From: Cladocopium goreaui
Taxonomy: Eukaryota; Sar; Dinophyceae; Suessiales; Symbiodiniaceae
Direction: 5' to 3'
DNA length: 64,000 nucleotides
NCBI GenBank assembly: GCA_947184155.2
Contig: CAMXCT020004024.1
Location: 389,501-453,500 of the forward strand
A program made the translations under genes and the position numbers. The notes under the pieces were generated by a model, which worked only from the letters and a program-made list of their open reading frames with translations, was not told the DNA's origin and searched no databases. Shown one piece after another: positions 11,346 to 21,117 of this stretch (position 1 is its first letter; every line of letters starts with the position of its first letter).

Positions 11346-11934
11346 ATCTTAGGTTGACTCAATGGGAAAATATCTGGGTGAATTTGATGGGTATATGGTC
11401 TATATGCATATCAATCACGTATAGTGGCAATACATTAGATTGACTCAGTGGGAATTTACATATAATATAGATATATATATATACATATGTATGTAGACCA
11501 TATATATATATAATTGGAATGTATCATGGGAATAGTAATGTGGTAATTTGGGACTATATAGTAGTCAATAACGGTGTATTAGAAGGACTCAATGGGCATA
11601 TATCTGGGTGAGTTTTATGGTTAATGGGAATATTGTTGAAGCAATGTAATATTATGCTAATATCTATGGTCATAATGTGGGCAACCCAATGCCATAAACA
11701 ACTACTATTTGGCGATTGTTTTTACCTGCCATTTATGGTGAGTTTGGGGATGGTTTAGCCTGAGTTTGAACTGGCTTATATCTACAGTTATAGCTGGCTT
11801 ACAACCTTTCTTTAATTATATGTTTCACCTTTGCTGCAGGAGTTATCACCCAAAGTTTGTGTGAATGTAAATGACCAGTTTGGGACTTTCGTTTGACCCA
11901 TCCATCTCCATATAGCCATCGATCTATCTGTATT
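11346..11934. other. AT-rich spacer
   Basis: No gene seen. Contains a short TATATA tract near 11465-11512 and the dispersed motif ACCCAATGCCATAAA near 11687, one end of MITE family 3. A decayed family-3 copy is therefore likely. Confidence 0.5.
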
Positions 11935-12470
11935 TCTATCTGTTTATCTATCTATCATCTATCTATTTAACATCTATCTATCTAATCTATGTATCTAATC
12001 TAGCTTTCTAATCTAATCCAAACTAATCTAATCTAACCTAAGCTAACCTAATCTAATTTAATCTACTCTAATCTAGTTTAATCTAATCTGATCTAGTCTA
12101 ATCTAATCTAATCTAATCTAATCTAATCTAATCTAATCTAATCTATCTGTCTATCTGTCTATCTATCTACCTATCTATCTACCTATCTATCTATCCATCC
12201 ATCTATCTATCTATCTATCCTATCTATCTATCTGTCTGTCTATCTATCGACCTATCCATCTATCCATCTATCCATCTATCCATCTACCTATCTATCTTTC
12301 TATCTATCTATCTATCTATCTACCTACGTATCCATCTATCCATCTATCCATCCTTCTATCTATCCATCTATCTATCGATCTATCCATCCTTCTATCTATC
12401 CACTATCCATCTATCAATCGATCTATCCATCAATCTATCTATCTATCTCGATCTATCAGTCAATCAATCA

Positions 12471-12510
<40 letters not shown>

Positions 12511-12520
12511 CTGTCTGTGT
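11935..12520. repeat. ATCT microsatellite
   Basis: About 580 bases of TATC/ATCT and AATCT repeats with point changes (CTATCTATC, TAATCTAATC, CCATCTATC). No coding potential. Confidence 0.97.
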
Positions 12521-13040
12521 GCGTGCCATGGTCCAAGCTTAGGTCAATTGCCCATATTGTTGGATAGCCATCAATCCATTAATGGGGGTTTATACACGGT
12601 TGCGAGGATTCCTATGATGTGATCGATGGATGTCTTCTTTGGTGGATCCAAGCAACCAAAAAGATAGATATCATCCTGCAAAAACAGGGGATGTTTCCAT
12701 GAATGATAGGCGACTTGAAATCACAGAAATTGGAGGTAAATCACCTTGAAAACTGGGGATATAAGCTGAAAATAATTGAGAATATGGTTGATTGGGTTAT
12801 ACAATTCACTTGGACTTGTTATCATTGGGTCCCAGAATTGGTTTCCTCTGTAGACTTTCCGTTCGAACAATCCATTGATTGTGGTTATTCGGACCTGAAA
12901 ACCCAGCACTGCTCTTTCTCTTGGGGAGTATCATCTGTGAACTGGGAATCCCGTTCTGAACCAACCAGTGTAATCAACGAATGACGAACACTGGGTTTGG
13001 AACACACTGAGTGGTCCCATCGCCAGAAACGGATGGGGCT
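12521..13040. other. Intron-like stretch, nothing recognised
   Basis: A 93-codon frame from 12703 to 12984 exists, but its composition matches the flanking non-coding DNA and it lacks splice context. I do not call it as a gene. Confidence 0.45.
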
Positions 13041-13043
13041 CAG

Positions 13044-13093
13044 GCCATGCTCAGCCGGTGCTGGCTGGAGATATGCAGGCTGGGCAAACCTGG
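13044..13093 (+). CDS. Weak candidate exon
   Basis: A short GC-rich island after CTCAG reads AMLSRCWLEICRLGKP on the plus strand. The end near GGGTTGTA could be a GT donor. Another frame is also open across it. No homology seen. Confidence 0.2.
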
Positions 13094-13800
13094 GTTGTAT
13101 TGCTGTGAAGTATTTTATTTCTCTCGAAAAGTTCGGTTTTTGAAGAGATATCTGAGGCAAACCATATGATTGTTGGTTCGTATCCCCAGCAAAGGTATCA
13201 TGAGCTATCCCACCAGTTTGGCTAGCAATATCCCCATCCAGATCTTTTCTAACTATGGATGGGTTTGCCAGGGGATCTTATAGGTTTTGCAACTTGGATA
13301 GAGATTGTAGCTGCTTAGTAAATATGTTTCGAAAGTATGGAATGAAGGAGACGATTGCAGCTAATTCAACACTATATAGATATATACTGTATAGTCCCTA
13401 TATTCTTGATGCTGCTAGAAATAGACACTAAAAAACAGCGTGTGAATTATAAGAATTCACCCCGATGAGAACATTTTTTCTCCATCCAGGCCTTGCCTTG
13501 GGCAGTTTGCTCCCGAGTTTTCTGGGTTCAATCCGCATGTGTGTCTGTGTTAAATCTCATGTAGCTCACTTAAAACATCTTCAGTTTCAGTGTTCCCTTT
13601 TGGTGATTTGACATGGCTATGGAATATGGCCCATTGATAGATGATTTGCCTATTGAAGATGCTGGGTTTCCAGTTCGCAAACTATTAAATTACAGGTAAA
13701 CCATCTCAGGTTTTGGTCCATCTGAGTCCTCAGTTTTTCTCGGTGAAAACTCCCAACAATCACCAGGCTCTGCAAGAAATGCTGCAAATTTTCACATCCC
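13094..13800. other. Intron-like stretch with degenerate MITE remnants
   Basis: AT-rich. Around 13612-13700 the words TGACATGGCTATGGAAT, GATGATTTGCCTATTGAAGA and CCAGTTCGCAAACT match internal parts of MITE family 1 (compare 33528-33639), so a decayed copy lies here. No gene seen. Confidence 0.5.
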
Positions 13801-13802
13801 AG

Positions 13803-13853
13803 GACTTCGCTTTGTGCCGGCAGAGTGACAGTCGTAGGGATAGCCTCTGGTAA
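13803..13853 (+). CDS. Weak candidate exon
   Basis: After TTTTCACATCCCAG, a good polypyrimidine and AG context, the frame reads DFALCRQSDSRRDSLW and then TAA at 13851. The final part overlaps a GGATAGCCTCTGGTAA word that resembles a MITE end, so the true exon may stop near 13838. Confidence 0.25.
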   Translation, partial: DFALCRQSDSRRDSLW

Positions 13854-14223
13854 CTTTCGGCTTGCAAACTGGACAACCACCATTTTTGATAAATCATCAT
13901 AAATCTAAAAAAGTGTGATTGTAGAATGTTATTCTATGTCGATACACATATAGATATCTGTTTGTTCGGTTTTTGATATCACTAATAGAGCCATCTGGAT
14001 ATGCACATAGGTATAAATGATCTGAAGCCTTGTATGTAAATGTCAGGCAATGTCATGCACTGTAATGCAATGCAATGGGGAAAATAAGATATTCTGCTAG
14101 TCAAGTATGAATTGTTGATACGACTTTGCGTCTTTTTTTAATTGTTCGATGTGTTCCATACTGTTGAGTTGCATCTCTTTTGTTGCTTATATAACTTATA
14201 TCTCTTTATTCATCTCCCACCAG

Positions 14224-14397
14224 CAAACTGACATCCAAAAACCCACAAAAAGGGTGTCACCGCTAAGTTCGCCAACGAAAATGCTAGGAACATGTAGCAT
14301 CTCAATCGACCATGCGCCACAAAAAGGGTCGCCAACAGGCAGCGGCGAATCTGGCGATTCTGCAGATTCGAACCCCATAGTTCCCTTAGGAAATTGA
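14224..14397 (+). CDS. Candidate terminal exon, Ser/Pro-rich tail
   Basis: Following CATCTCCCACCAG the plus frame is open for 57 codons to a TGA at 14395. It reads QTDIQKPTKRVSPLSSPTKM near the start and GSPTGSGESGDSADSN near the end. The composition (Ser, Pro, Gly, acidic) suggests a disordered C-terminal tail. AAAAAGGGTGTC and AAAAAGGGTCGCC form an internal diverged repeat. The minus strand is open too, so strand is inferred from the acceptor and the general plus-strand bias. Confidence 0.35.
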   Translation, partial: QTDIQKPTKRVSPLSSPTKMLGTCSISIDHAPQKGSPTGSGESGDSADSNPIVPLGN

Positions 14398-14621
14398 TCT
14401 ACAAATGTTGTGGGAATTCCACAGCACTGGAGAGTAACCACAATTGTATCACGTGGTTATTAAACGACGTTTCTACGCTGAATGTGACTGTGTCATTGTT
14501 GTGATGTCATTGTTACTGGGATGATGAAAAACTGTATATGTACAAGCCTTGAAATTCCCGATGAGTAGATCTAATACTAAACCAGGCTTTGGTCATCGGG
14601 TCGTTTTTTTTTACGCCGTAG

Positions 14622-14666
14622 GAGCACTTGCTGGACTTCGATCTGCAGCAATGGCAGCGCGAAGAG
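14622..14666 (+). CDS. Possible N-terminal SufD exon N1
   Basis: After GCCGTAG the frame reads EHLLDFDLQQWQREE and ends at GAAGAG followed by GAGCGATG, which could be a GA-type donor (phase 0). The frame stays open to a TAA at 14682 if the donor is elsewhere. The next island (15111) begins in phase 0, and the joined product resembles the helical SufD N-terminus that precedes the pattern W-P...RRT. Placement in sufD is an inference from phase, order and weak similarity only. Confidence 0.35.
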
Positions 14667-15030
14667 GAGCGATGCAGCCAGTAAAATGACCGTTTCCAAG
14701 AAGTAAATCCTCATAAATCATAGGCCATTGCCCATTGCTATGTTCAATAACCAGAGGGTATATTCTCATGATTTTCCCATGGAAAATCATATTCAATCAC
14801 CATTTTTGATGTTCATCAGCATTTCCCATCATATTCCCATGATTCACCATGTTCTCAATGGTTGTTTCAATAGGTGAAAAAAACACGCATCACACCTCCA
14901 ATCACAAAAATCATGGGGATTTCTTTGGAATCGCATGGAAAAATATACCAAAAACATTTTTAAAAAAAAACACCTGGATTTTGGATCCACGAAAGCTTCG
15001 AAGTTTATGAAGTTTATATCATGGTATTTA

Positions 15031-15065
15031 ACCATCATTAACCATCATTAACCATCATTAACCAT
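15031..15065 (+). repeat. Short TTAACCATCATTAACCATC array before an exon
   Basis: Four to five ATTAACC units in the same orientation as the other arrays, ending about 45 bases before the acceptor AG at 15109-15110. Confidence 0.8.
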
Positions 15066-15110
15066 TCACCATCACCAGCTTTTGCCTTTTCACCCCGCCT
15101 TCGTTTCCAG

Positions 15111-15158
15111 GACGCTGCGGCCTTGGATTACGCCTCCCGCAGATGGCCGGCTCCAGAG
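15111..15158 (+). CDS. Possible N-terminal SufD exon N2
   Basis: Acceptor CCTTCGTTTCCAG. The frame reads DAAALDYASRRWPAPE and is followed by GACCCATGA, so a GA donor at 15159 keeps phase 0; otherwise a stop follows two codons later. The W-P-A-P-E end joined to the next candidate exon (GVALRRTSCRIDP) gives a W/F-P-x-x-x...RRT arrangement with the spacing usual in SufD N-termini. The exon itself is well supported by composition; the gene assignment is tentative. Confidence 0.45.
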
Positions 15159-15801
15159 GACCCATGATTTTTTCAAGTTTTATTTAAGGTGGGTCTAAGA
15201 AAATATGTGAGATATGGATAGATATGGGTTATTTCATGCTATTTCCATATGATGCCGAAAAATAGTAGAAGAGATGATACAGATGGTGATTTCTTGGAGA
15301 TTTTGCTGGATACTATAATGAAATATAACTTGTACCTTTTGAATAATGTCATAAGCCAACCATATGAATTGATGTTTGGAATCCGACCATAAAATGGTAA
15401 ATGCGGGGATGTTTTACTACTGCTTTGCTAACATTATGTGAGATATGGGTTATTTCCACTAAATATGATATAATATTTTACAATACTATAAAAGGATTTA
15501 TCTAGCCATAATATGGAAGATTTCACTAACCATATGGGGATATGTGGATGAGTTATTTCCGACAAAAAGAGGATGGTCATCAACCCGGTAAATGAAGGCA
15601 ATGATACCAGGGGATTCTGTACGACGTCAAACAACGGAAGGACTTTATTTTCAATCATGTTGCTAGGGTGTTAACCAGAACATGTTGCTTCTGCATATCA
15701 TCTGGAATTCACCTAATACCCTCATTAGGGTTTCTTATCGGGTTTCAAGAAGATATCAAAATCATCATCGTCATCTTGGCCCCGGACGCTCCAAGGCGAG
15801 T

Positions 15802-15829
15802 CCGGGCAAACCTCAGGGTCTTGCCGTAA
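15802..15829. repeat. 28-bp GC-rich word shared with 45254-45281
   Basis: CCGGGCAAACC then three bases then GGGTCTTGCCGTAA occurs here and at 45254-45281, with 26 of 28 positions identical although the flanks differ. It lies in a GC-richer island (15775-15832). This looks like a constrained or recently copied piece, function unknown. Confidence 0.7.
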
Positions 15830-15839
15830 TATTAATGAA

Positions 15840-16520
15840 ATCATCGTGACAAATAGTCTCAACTATATTTACGTGTACACATGTATATACATATACTTAT
15901 ACATATACTTGTACATATACTTATACATACACGTGTACATATACTTATACATATACTTTTACATATACATTTGCATATACATTTACATACACTTATACAT
16001 ATACTTTTGCATATACATATACTTATACATATACTTGTACATATACTTATACATACACGTGTACATATACTTATACATATACTTTTACATATACATTTAC
16101 ATATACTTATACATAAACTTGTACATATACATTTACTTTTACATATATTTGTACATATACTTATACATATACATATACTTGTACATATACATTCTCATAT
16201 ACTTATACATATACATACACTTGTACATATACATTTTCATTTACTTATACATGTACTTTTACATATACATACACATATACATATACTTGTACATATACTT
16301 ATACGTATACTTATACATATGCATATACTTATACATATACTTATATTTGTACATATACTTATACATATACTTGTACATATACTTTTACATATACATATAC
16401 TTATACATATACATATGCTTATACATATACCTTTACATATACATACACATATACATATATTTGTACATATACTTATACGTATAATTATACATATACATAT
16501 ATATACATATACACAAAAAT
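15840..16520. repeat. TATACATATACTT microsatellite
   Basis: About 680 bases of TATACATATACTTATACATA-type repeats. The 212-codon frames in it are Tyr/Ile/His repeats and not genes. Confidence 0.97.
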
Positions 16521-16638
16521 AGGATGCCTCCTGTAACTCCAGATCTTGTCCTTAGTGCCTCCAGGATGACTAAGCCCTAGAGGCACGTGAATTTCCAGCC
16601 GTGAGAGTTGAATCGATTTTCTGGTCTTTTTTATAGGT

Positions 16639-16737
16639 AATGTGGTAAACCAGAATGCCATAAACCTACTGGAGATGATGCTCACATAAAAATGGTGATT
16701 TTCATGTGGGATGATTTATGATTGGGTTTACCACATT
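16639..16737. mobile_element. MITE family 3, 99 bp
   Basis: Perfect 13-bp terminal inverted repeats AATGTGGTAAACC and GGTTTACCACATT enclose a short AT-rich interior carrying the family word AATGCCATAAACC. Related ends occur at 11687, 25223, 33735 and 50254. Confidence 0.75.
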
Positions 16738-16792
16738 CCGGAGATTTTTGGGTAAAATTATGAATGGAAAATGAATGGGATATTGGTTGGTG

Positions 16793-16941
16793 TATCCTCC
16801 GGTGTCCTCAAACATGGCTGGAAAATCTCCCAACTATCGATGACAGTTTGCTATTGAAAATGGCCATAGAAATAGTGGATTTATCCATTGAAAATGGTGA
16901 TTTTTCCATGGTTATGTTACATGTTAGTTTACCAGAGGGTA
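16793..16941. mobile_element. MITE family 1, long degenerate copy
   Basis: Left end TATCCTCCGGTGTCC, right end GTTAGTTTACCAGAGGGTA. The interior has the family words CTATTGAAAATGGCC, AGTGGATTTATCC and GGTGATTTTTCCATGG. Its ends have diverged more than in the 51881 and 61494 copies. A further decayed copy lies at about 17050-17165. Confidence 0.7.
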
Positions 16942-17286
16942 AAAACAAGAATCGGAAGAATTCAACAAAGATCTGAATGAAAACAGATGATGATACGTGG
17001 ACATTGGTGTTTTGACCTCCATGTTTTCATTCTCCATTCTTCTCTGTGGGGAATGGTGGTCCCTGCTTGGGATAGCCTCTGGTAATGAGCTCCATGGCTG
17101 GAAAATCCCCTTTAATTTTCCATGAAGCGTTCAATGGGAAAATCAACGAACCAAATGGTGGATTTTCCAGCACGCCATCTTTCATTAGTAGAGATAGTAG
17201 ACCAAATGATCGCCACAAGCGGAATTCATGGTTTTGGTCACCGAGAGGGGCAAAGGTGGATCAAATCCCAAGCTGAAAAAACCAAG

Positions 17287-17325
17287 GGGGTGGCCCTACG
17301 AAGAACTAGCTGCCGAATAGATCCA
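17287..17325 (+). CDS. Possible N-terminal SufD exon N3
   Basis: After ACCAAG the frame reads GVALRRTSCRIDP in phase 0 and ends before GTACGT, a strong GT donor, at 17326. A longer version to a stop at 17374 is also open. Together with exon N2 the product gives the RRT pattern of the SufD N-terminal region at the expected distance from W-P. This is an inference without an alignment; the minus strand is open over the same bases. Confidence 0.35.
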
Positions 17326-17490
17326 GTACGTTCCACCAGTGAATACCGGGGCTTGCTGACATCAGTCCGACCATGACTTGTTGATCCAACAGAGATACTC
17401 TGTAGCAAGTCGTACGCACACCTCATCCAATGGTCCAACAGAGATATGTTGCTGGTAGCAGCCAAGATGGATAGATAAGGCATTTTTTTA

Positions 17491-17575
17491 ATGGTGGATC
17501 CCCAAGTCACCATAGATTTCAATCCTAAAATAGTCTAATTTTGGATGATTTGGGGTACCCCCATGACTTAGGAAA
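17491..17575. repeat. Dispersed GGGGTACCCCCATGACTTAGG element
   Basis: A palindromic family with core GGGGTACCCCCAT followed by CTTAGGAAACCTCC. Related copies are near 44430-44470, 50531-50590, 52101-52173, 59677-59757 and 61740-61822. Several copies end within tens of bases of an exon start (17590, 50585, 59798). Confidence 0.7.
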
Positions 17576-17589
17576 CCTCCAAAACCTGC

Positions 17590-17642
17590 AAGAACGGACC
17601 TGTGGGGACCCTGTCAAGGCTGGCGCTCCAAGCTGAGTTCTG
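17590..17642 (+). CDS. Weak candidate terminal exon
   Basis: After CCTGCAAG the frame reads NGPVGTLSRLALQAEF and then TGA. The island is clearly GC-richer than its surroundings. No partner exon or homology is recognised. Confidence 0.25.
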
Positions 17643-18357
17643 ATTTCGAAAAAAACAGGATGGGCGTGTCCCAAAGATGTTCAACCGAAAAAGGCAACTG
17701 GTTAGAGGGGAAACCCTTGGCAATCTGGCAAACTGTAAACGCAGATCATTAGATACCAGCCAGGAGTTAACTTTTTTTCATCGGGTATCCTAGATTCGCC
17801 AGAACAGTTGGATCCTTGACTGAAAGGCCGATCCAAAGATCCAGCATAAATATGGTTTTGTTGCAAACAATGTTCAAACATGATGAACAAAAATATGGGT
17901 AGGTGCTTGCCACTCAATATCTAACATGGTTTAAACAAAGATGTTCAAAACATAGTTCATATGGTTCATATGGCTTTGTTTGAACATGGTTAAATATGGC
18001 TTATGATCACATGATCATATAGGGGAAATCATCAACATTGATGGTCAAGCCAATCAGGTTGGGCAGCGCTCAAGTGGGGTTACCGTAAGTTCCCTCCGGT
18101 AGGTGGACGTGCATCCTAGAGAAAGTGATTCACACCGCGATTTTTTGGCTAACTCTAAGCCATTGGTATGATAGGCCAAGCTCGGTGAATGGGAAAACAG
18201 ATTCAGCGGCTATGGAAGAAGAGGAACTTGTTGGTGATATTGATGTGTGTGCAGTGTAAGATGGGCCAAGATGGGCCATTGAAGCCATTGTTAGCCCCAA
18301 TTTCCTGCGTGGGCGACGCCCATCGTGAAGCTTCACAGCAACATTGCTTAGGTTGAC

Positions 18358-18465
18358 ATGTTGGCCGTGCCAACAAGAAGTGGCAGCTTGAGGCTTCCAA
18401 TGGATGGTGCAACTGATGTTCTACTGAAAAGTAACACTGCAGAAACTGTAGAAACCGACTTGTGA
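18358..18465 (+). CDS. Small open frame, 35 codons
   Basis: ATG at 18358 opens a frame ending with TGA at 18463-18465, product beginning MLAVPTRSGSLRLPMDGATD and ending NTAETVETDL. Composition is protein-like. A second short plus-strand frame nearby (about 18190-18261) contains MEEEELVGDIDVCAV. The minus strand is open for 107 codons across the same area (18203-18526), so strand and reality are uncertain. Confidence 0.3.
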   Translation: MLAVPTRSGSLRLPMDGATDVLLKSNTAETVETDL

Positions 18466-18896
18466 ATGGTTGGTCCATAGAATGATACGTTCTACCCATC
18501 TCTATGTAAGAGCATCTTACATCCAACTTGAAATTCGCCCCTGAGAGGTGTGTCTAGCTGATGTTTTTTCATTGCTGTGGATGAGGTAAAGTAGTAGAAC
18601 GCTGGTTTCAAGCTTGTGCACCATCTATAGATTAACAATCCTTCAACCAGCTCTATTTTGTTCCCCAAGAACTGTGCCATGTTTACTGAACTGTCGCCCC
18701 TTTCCGTCTTGCCCGCCGTAACCTCTGGATGCCTGTGATGTCCATGCTGTCCATGTGCCGACCATGATGTCCTTGGTTTCCTTGGAAATCGGATTCCCCA
18801 AGCATCCCATGGTCGACAAAATCATGTTCCCAATTTTAGAATACCCCCATTTTCAGACACACCCGTATCCCATAAGATGATAGTTTATATACATAT

Positions 18897-18931
<35 letters not shown>

Positions 18932-19260
18932 GGTCTCGTCCTCCGTCTCTCCACCCCCCCCCCATGGGTTGGGTCCCCAGGTAGCAGCCCCAATTCCCTT
19001 CTATTTGCAAGCTATTGGCAGCATTTCTGAGGTCCAGCTGCGTATTTGCTAGGTCTTTGCAGCATTTCTGACTACCAGCCTCGCATTTACGAGATACATG
19101 CTACCTTTTAGGCGGCCTACGTAGCACACATACTCCTTCAAAGTACCTACGTGCTACCTATAGTCATATATACATGTGCTATGTATCTACTGTATCTACT
19201 TCCTATTTACTACCTGTGTACTCTGACAACACTACCTGTGTTTAACATATACCGTACCTA
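18466..19260. other. Non-coding stretch with small repeats
   Basis: Contains a TATATA tract (18890-18930), a C-run at 18952-18962, and a diverged direct repeat GGCAGCATTTCTGA / TTGCAGCATTTCTGA near 19016 and 19068. Near 18846 is the dispersed CCCCCATTTTCAGACACACCC motif. No gene called. Confidence 0.5.
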
Positions 19261-19670
19261 CCATACATGTCAATGATGCCGAGCATACCATACCTATCAT
19301 ATCTTTCATACATACCATACATACCATACATATGAAATGTAATTACCACACCTACGTACACCTACCATACATACAATAGCAAACATACATGCCATACATA
19401 CCACACCTACCTTACATAGGAAATATTCCATACCCATCATAGTAACCATACATACCATACAGACCATACATACTGTCATATCAAACATACCATACCCAAC
19501 AGACTTACATACCATACCTACCATCCATACAATACCAACCCACTCATGCCATACATACCATACCTACCATACATACCAAACATACCATACTTTCCAAACA
19601 TGCCATACCAGACCGACCATACACACCATACATACCCAACATACCATACACACCCCCACCACACCACAGG
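19260..19670. repeat. CATACCATAC minisatellite
   Basis: About 400 bases of imperfect ACCATACATACC units. On the complementary strand it reads as TATGGTATG, the same kind of unit that fills 30800-31560. Confidence 0.93.
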
Positions 19671-19760
19671 GGGGGAGGGGGAAGATCTCATATGGGGCCA
19701 GTATATGGGACCCATCCCATGGGGGTGGGGGGGAGGGGGGGGTGGCAGGGCCTGGTGCAT
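19670..19760 (+). other. G-run cluster, possible G-quadruplex
   Basis: Runs GGGGGGGAGGGGG (19670) and GGGGGTGGGGGGGAGGGGGG (19721-19741) fall within 75 bases, more than four G-tracts of three or more. This can form a G-quadruplex on the plus strand. It sits between the CATACC minisatellite and a TA microsatellite (19770-19915). Confidence 0.6.
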
Positions 19761-19769
19761 ATATATATA

Positions 19770-19842
19770 TATACATTATATATATACATATATATATATA
19801 TTTATTTATTTATTTTTTACATATACATATATATATATATAC

Positions 19843-19873
<31 letters not shown>

Positions 19874-19915
19874 CATTTATATATATATATACATACATAC
19901 ATACATACATACATA
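19770..19915. repeat. TA / CATA microsatellite
   Basis: TATATACATATATA repeats ending in CATACATACATA. No coding potential. Confidence 0.95.
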
Positions 19916-19979
19916 TCAAGGCTGATAATTATTTAAAAGAAAAAGCGTAAAAGGCGTTGTTGGTGAGATCTCCATGCGG

Positions 19980-20030
19980 ATTACCCTCCGGTAATTTTTC
20001 ACATGGCTCGGAAATCCCCGGAACGAGCTT
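19980..20030. mobile_element. Half copy of MITE family 1
   Basis: GATTACCCTCCGGTAATTTTTCACATGG is a left end of the family; a right end is not found within 200 bases. Confidence 0.5.
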
Positions 20031-20432
20031 TACAGGTTTATTTCGCTGGGAAAGTCATCCATGTTGGAGGGTTTGGATACACATACATTAATGTGTATGT
20101 GATTGTTTGTATATATATATAATATATATATATGTACATATCAGAGCTGGAGACATAAAAGGCAGTGAACCCCGCATCTCATGATTGAGAAATAGTGAAA
20201 TAGGGAGATTGCGGCCTAGCCAATTTATGACTTTTGATCTATATCCAGTGCAATCCGTTCCTGGGATAAATAGATTGATCATAGTGAGAATATCGCAAGT
20301 TTATCCGACTCAATCCCTATCTTTCAATGGTCTTCTGGTCAGTCTGGTTCTATCCTTTTTGTGTGAATTACAACGACCACAAAATCCACCATAGACGCTG
20401 CTTAGTTTGTAAGACTGGCTGGCAGTTTCCAG

Positions 20433-20497
20433 GAATTATCTATTCTGTGCATCCTTGCTTGGTATGAGAATGGCCGTGGGTCGCATCAAAACAGCTG
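20433..20497 (+). CDS. Possible SufD exon N4
   Basis: Acceptor GCAGTTTCCAG at 20432. The frame (ELSILCILAWYENGRGSHQN...) ends in phase 2 before GTAAAT at 20498, and the first base of the exon at 21066 completes a Cys codon, so phase agrees. Similarity to SufD here is weak. An alternative reading uses another frame (LLGMRMAVGRIKTAGKWFF) with donor GTAAGG at 20522 and acceptor TTGCAG at 20606. Both cannot be right. Confidence 0.35.
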
Positions 20498-21065
20498 GTA
20501 AATGGTTCTTCATCTCCAAAAGTAAGGTAAACTATAGTGCTTTAAAAACCAGTGGTTTTCCAGCCAGTAGCTCAACAACCCATGGATGCTTACCATTTTG
20601 TTGCAGGGATCCCCCTGACATGGCAGTTACTCTGATTGGTTTATGACCCCGAAAAGAACTCAACAAAATGTCATATAGTTAATTATGATATACAGGATAA
20701 CTGTAAATGATATAATATAGTTCTTTGTGATATATCATATAGTTAATATATATATATGTAGCGTAATGTAAGGTAATGTAATGTAATGTATGTGGGTTCG
20801 TTCAAAAATGGGGTGCCCTTTTCACTGGTTCACTATCATTTTCGATATTAAAAACACCAGTTATTCATAGTCTTTCATGGTACACCCCGTTTTCAGACAC
20901 AGCCTTTATATATATATATATATATGTATAGTATAGTTATATATGAAATAATATAGTTCTTTGTGATCTAATATATATATATATACATATATATATACAT
21001 ATATACTCACTATAAATCCAATCCTTCGCCTAGCCATAAACTCACGAAATGTGCATCTCCTGCAG

Positions 21066-21117
21066 CCTCGAAAGCTGTTTCAGCTGGAACCTTTTGAGAA
21101 AGCTGTGGAAGTCTCAA
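21066..21117 (+). CDS. sufD: sufD exon 1 of the recognised part
   Basis: Acceptor CATCTCCTGCAG. One base completes the previous codon, then LESCFSWNLLRKLWKSQ. The W-x-L-x-R spacing fits the SufD strand that precedes the GG motif. The exon ends before GAGGGA, so an apparent GA donor in phase 0. Similarity is modest here; assignment rests on position, phase and length relative to plant SufD. Confidence 0.6.

Noticed and set aside
15802..15829. Considered as a fragment of a structural RNA (rRNA, snRNA)
   Set aside because: The 28-bp word does not match any rRNA, tRNA or snRNA core I can recognise, and flanks show no conserved fold.
17378..17480. Plus frame reading YAHLIQWSNRDMLLVAAKMD
   Set aside because: Protein-like in part, but TCCAACAGAGATA is duplicated in it and no donor or acceptor fits; the minus strand is equally open.
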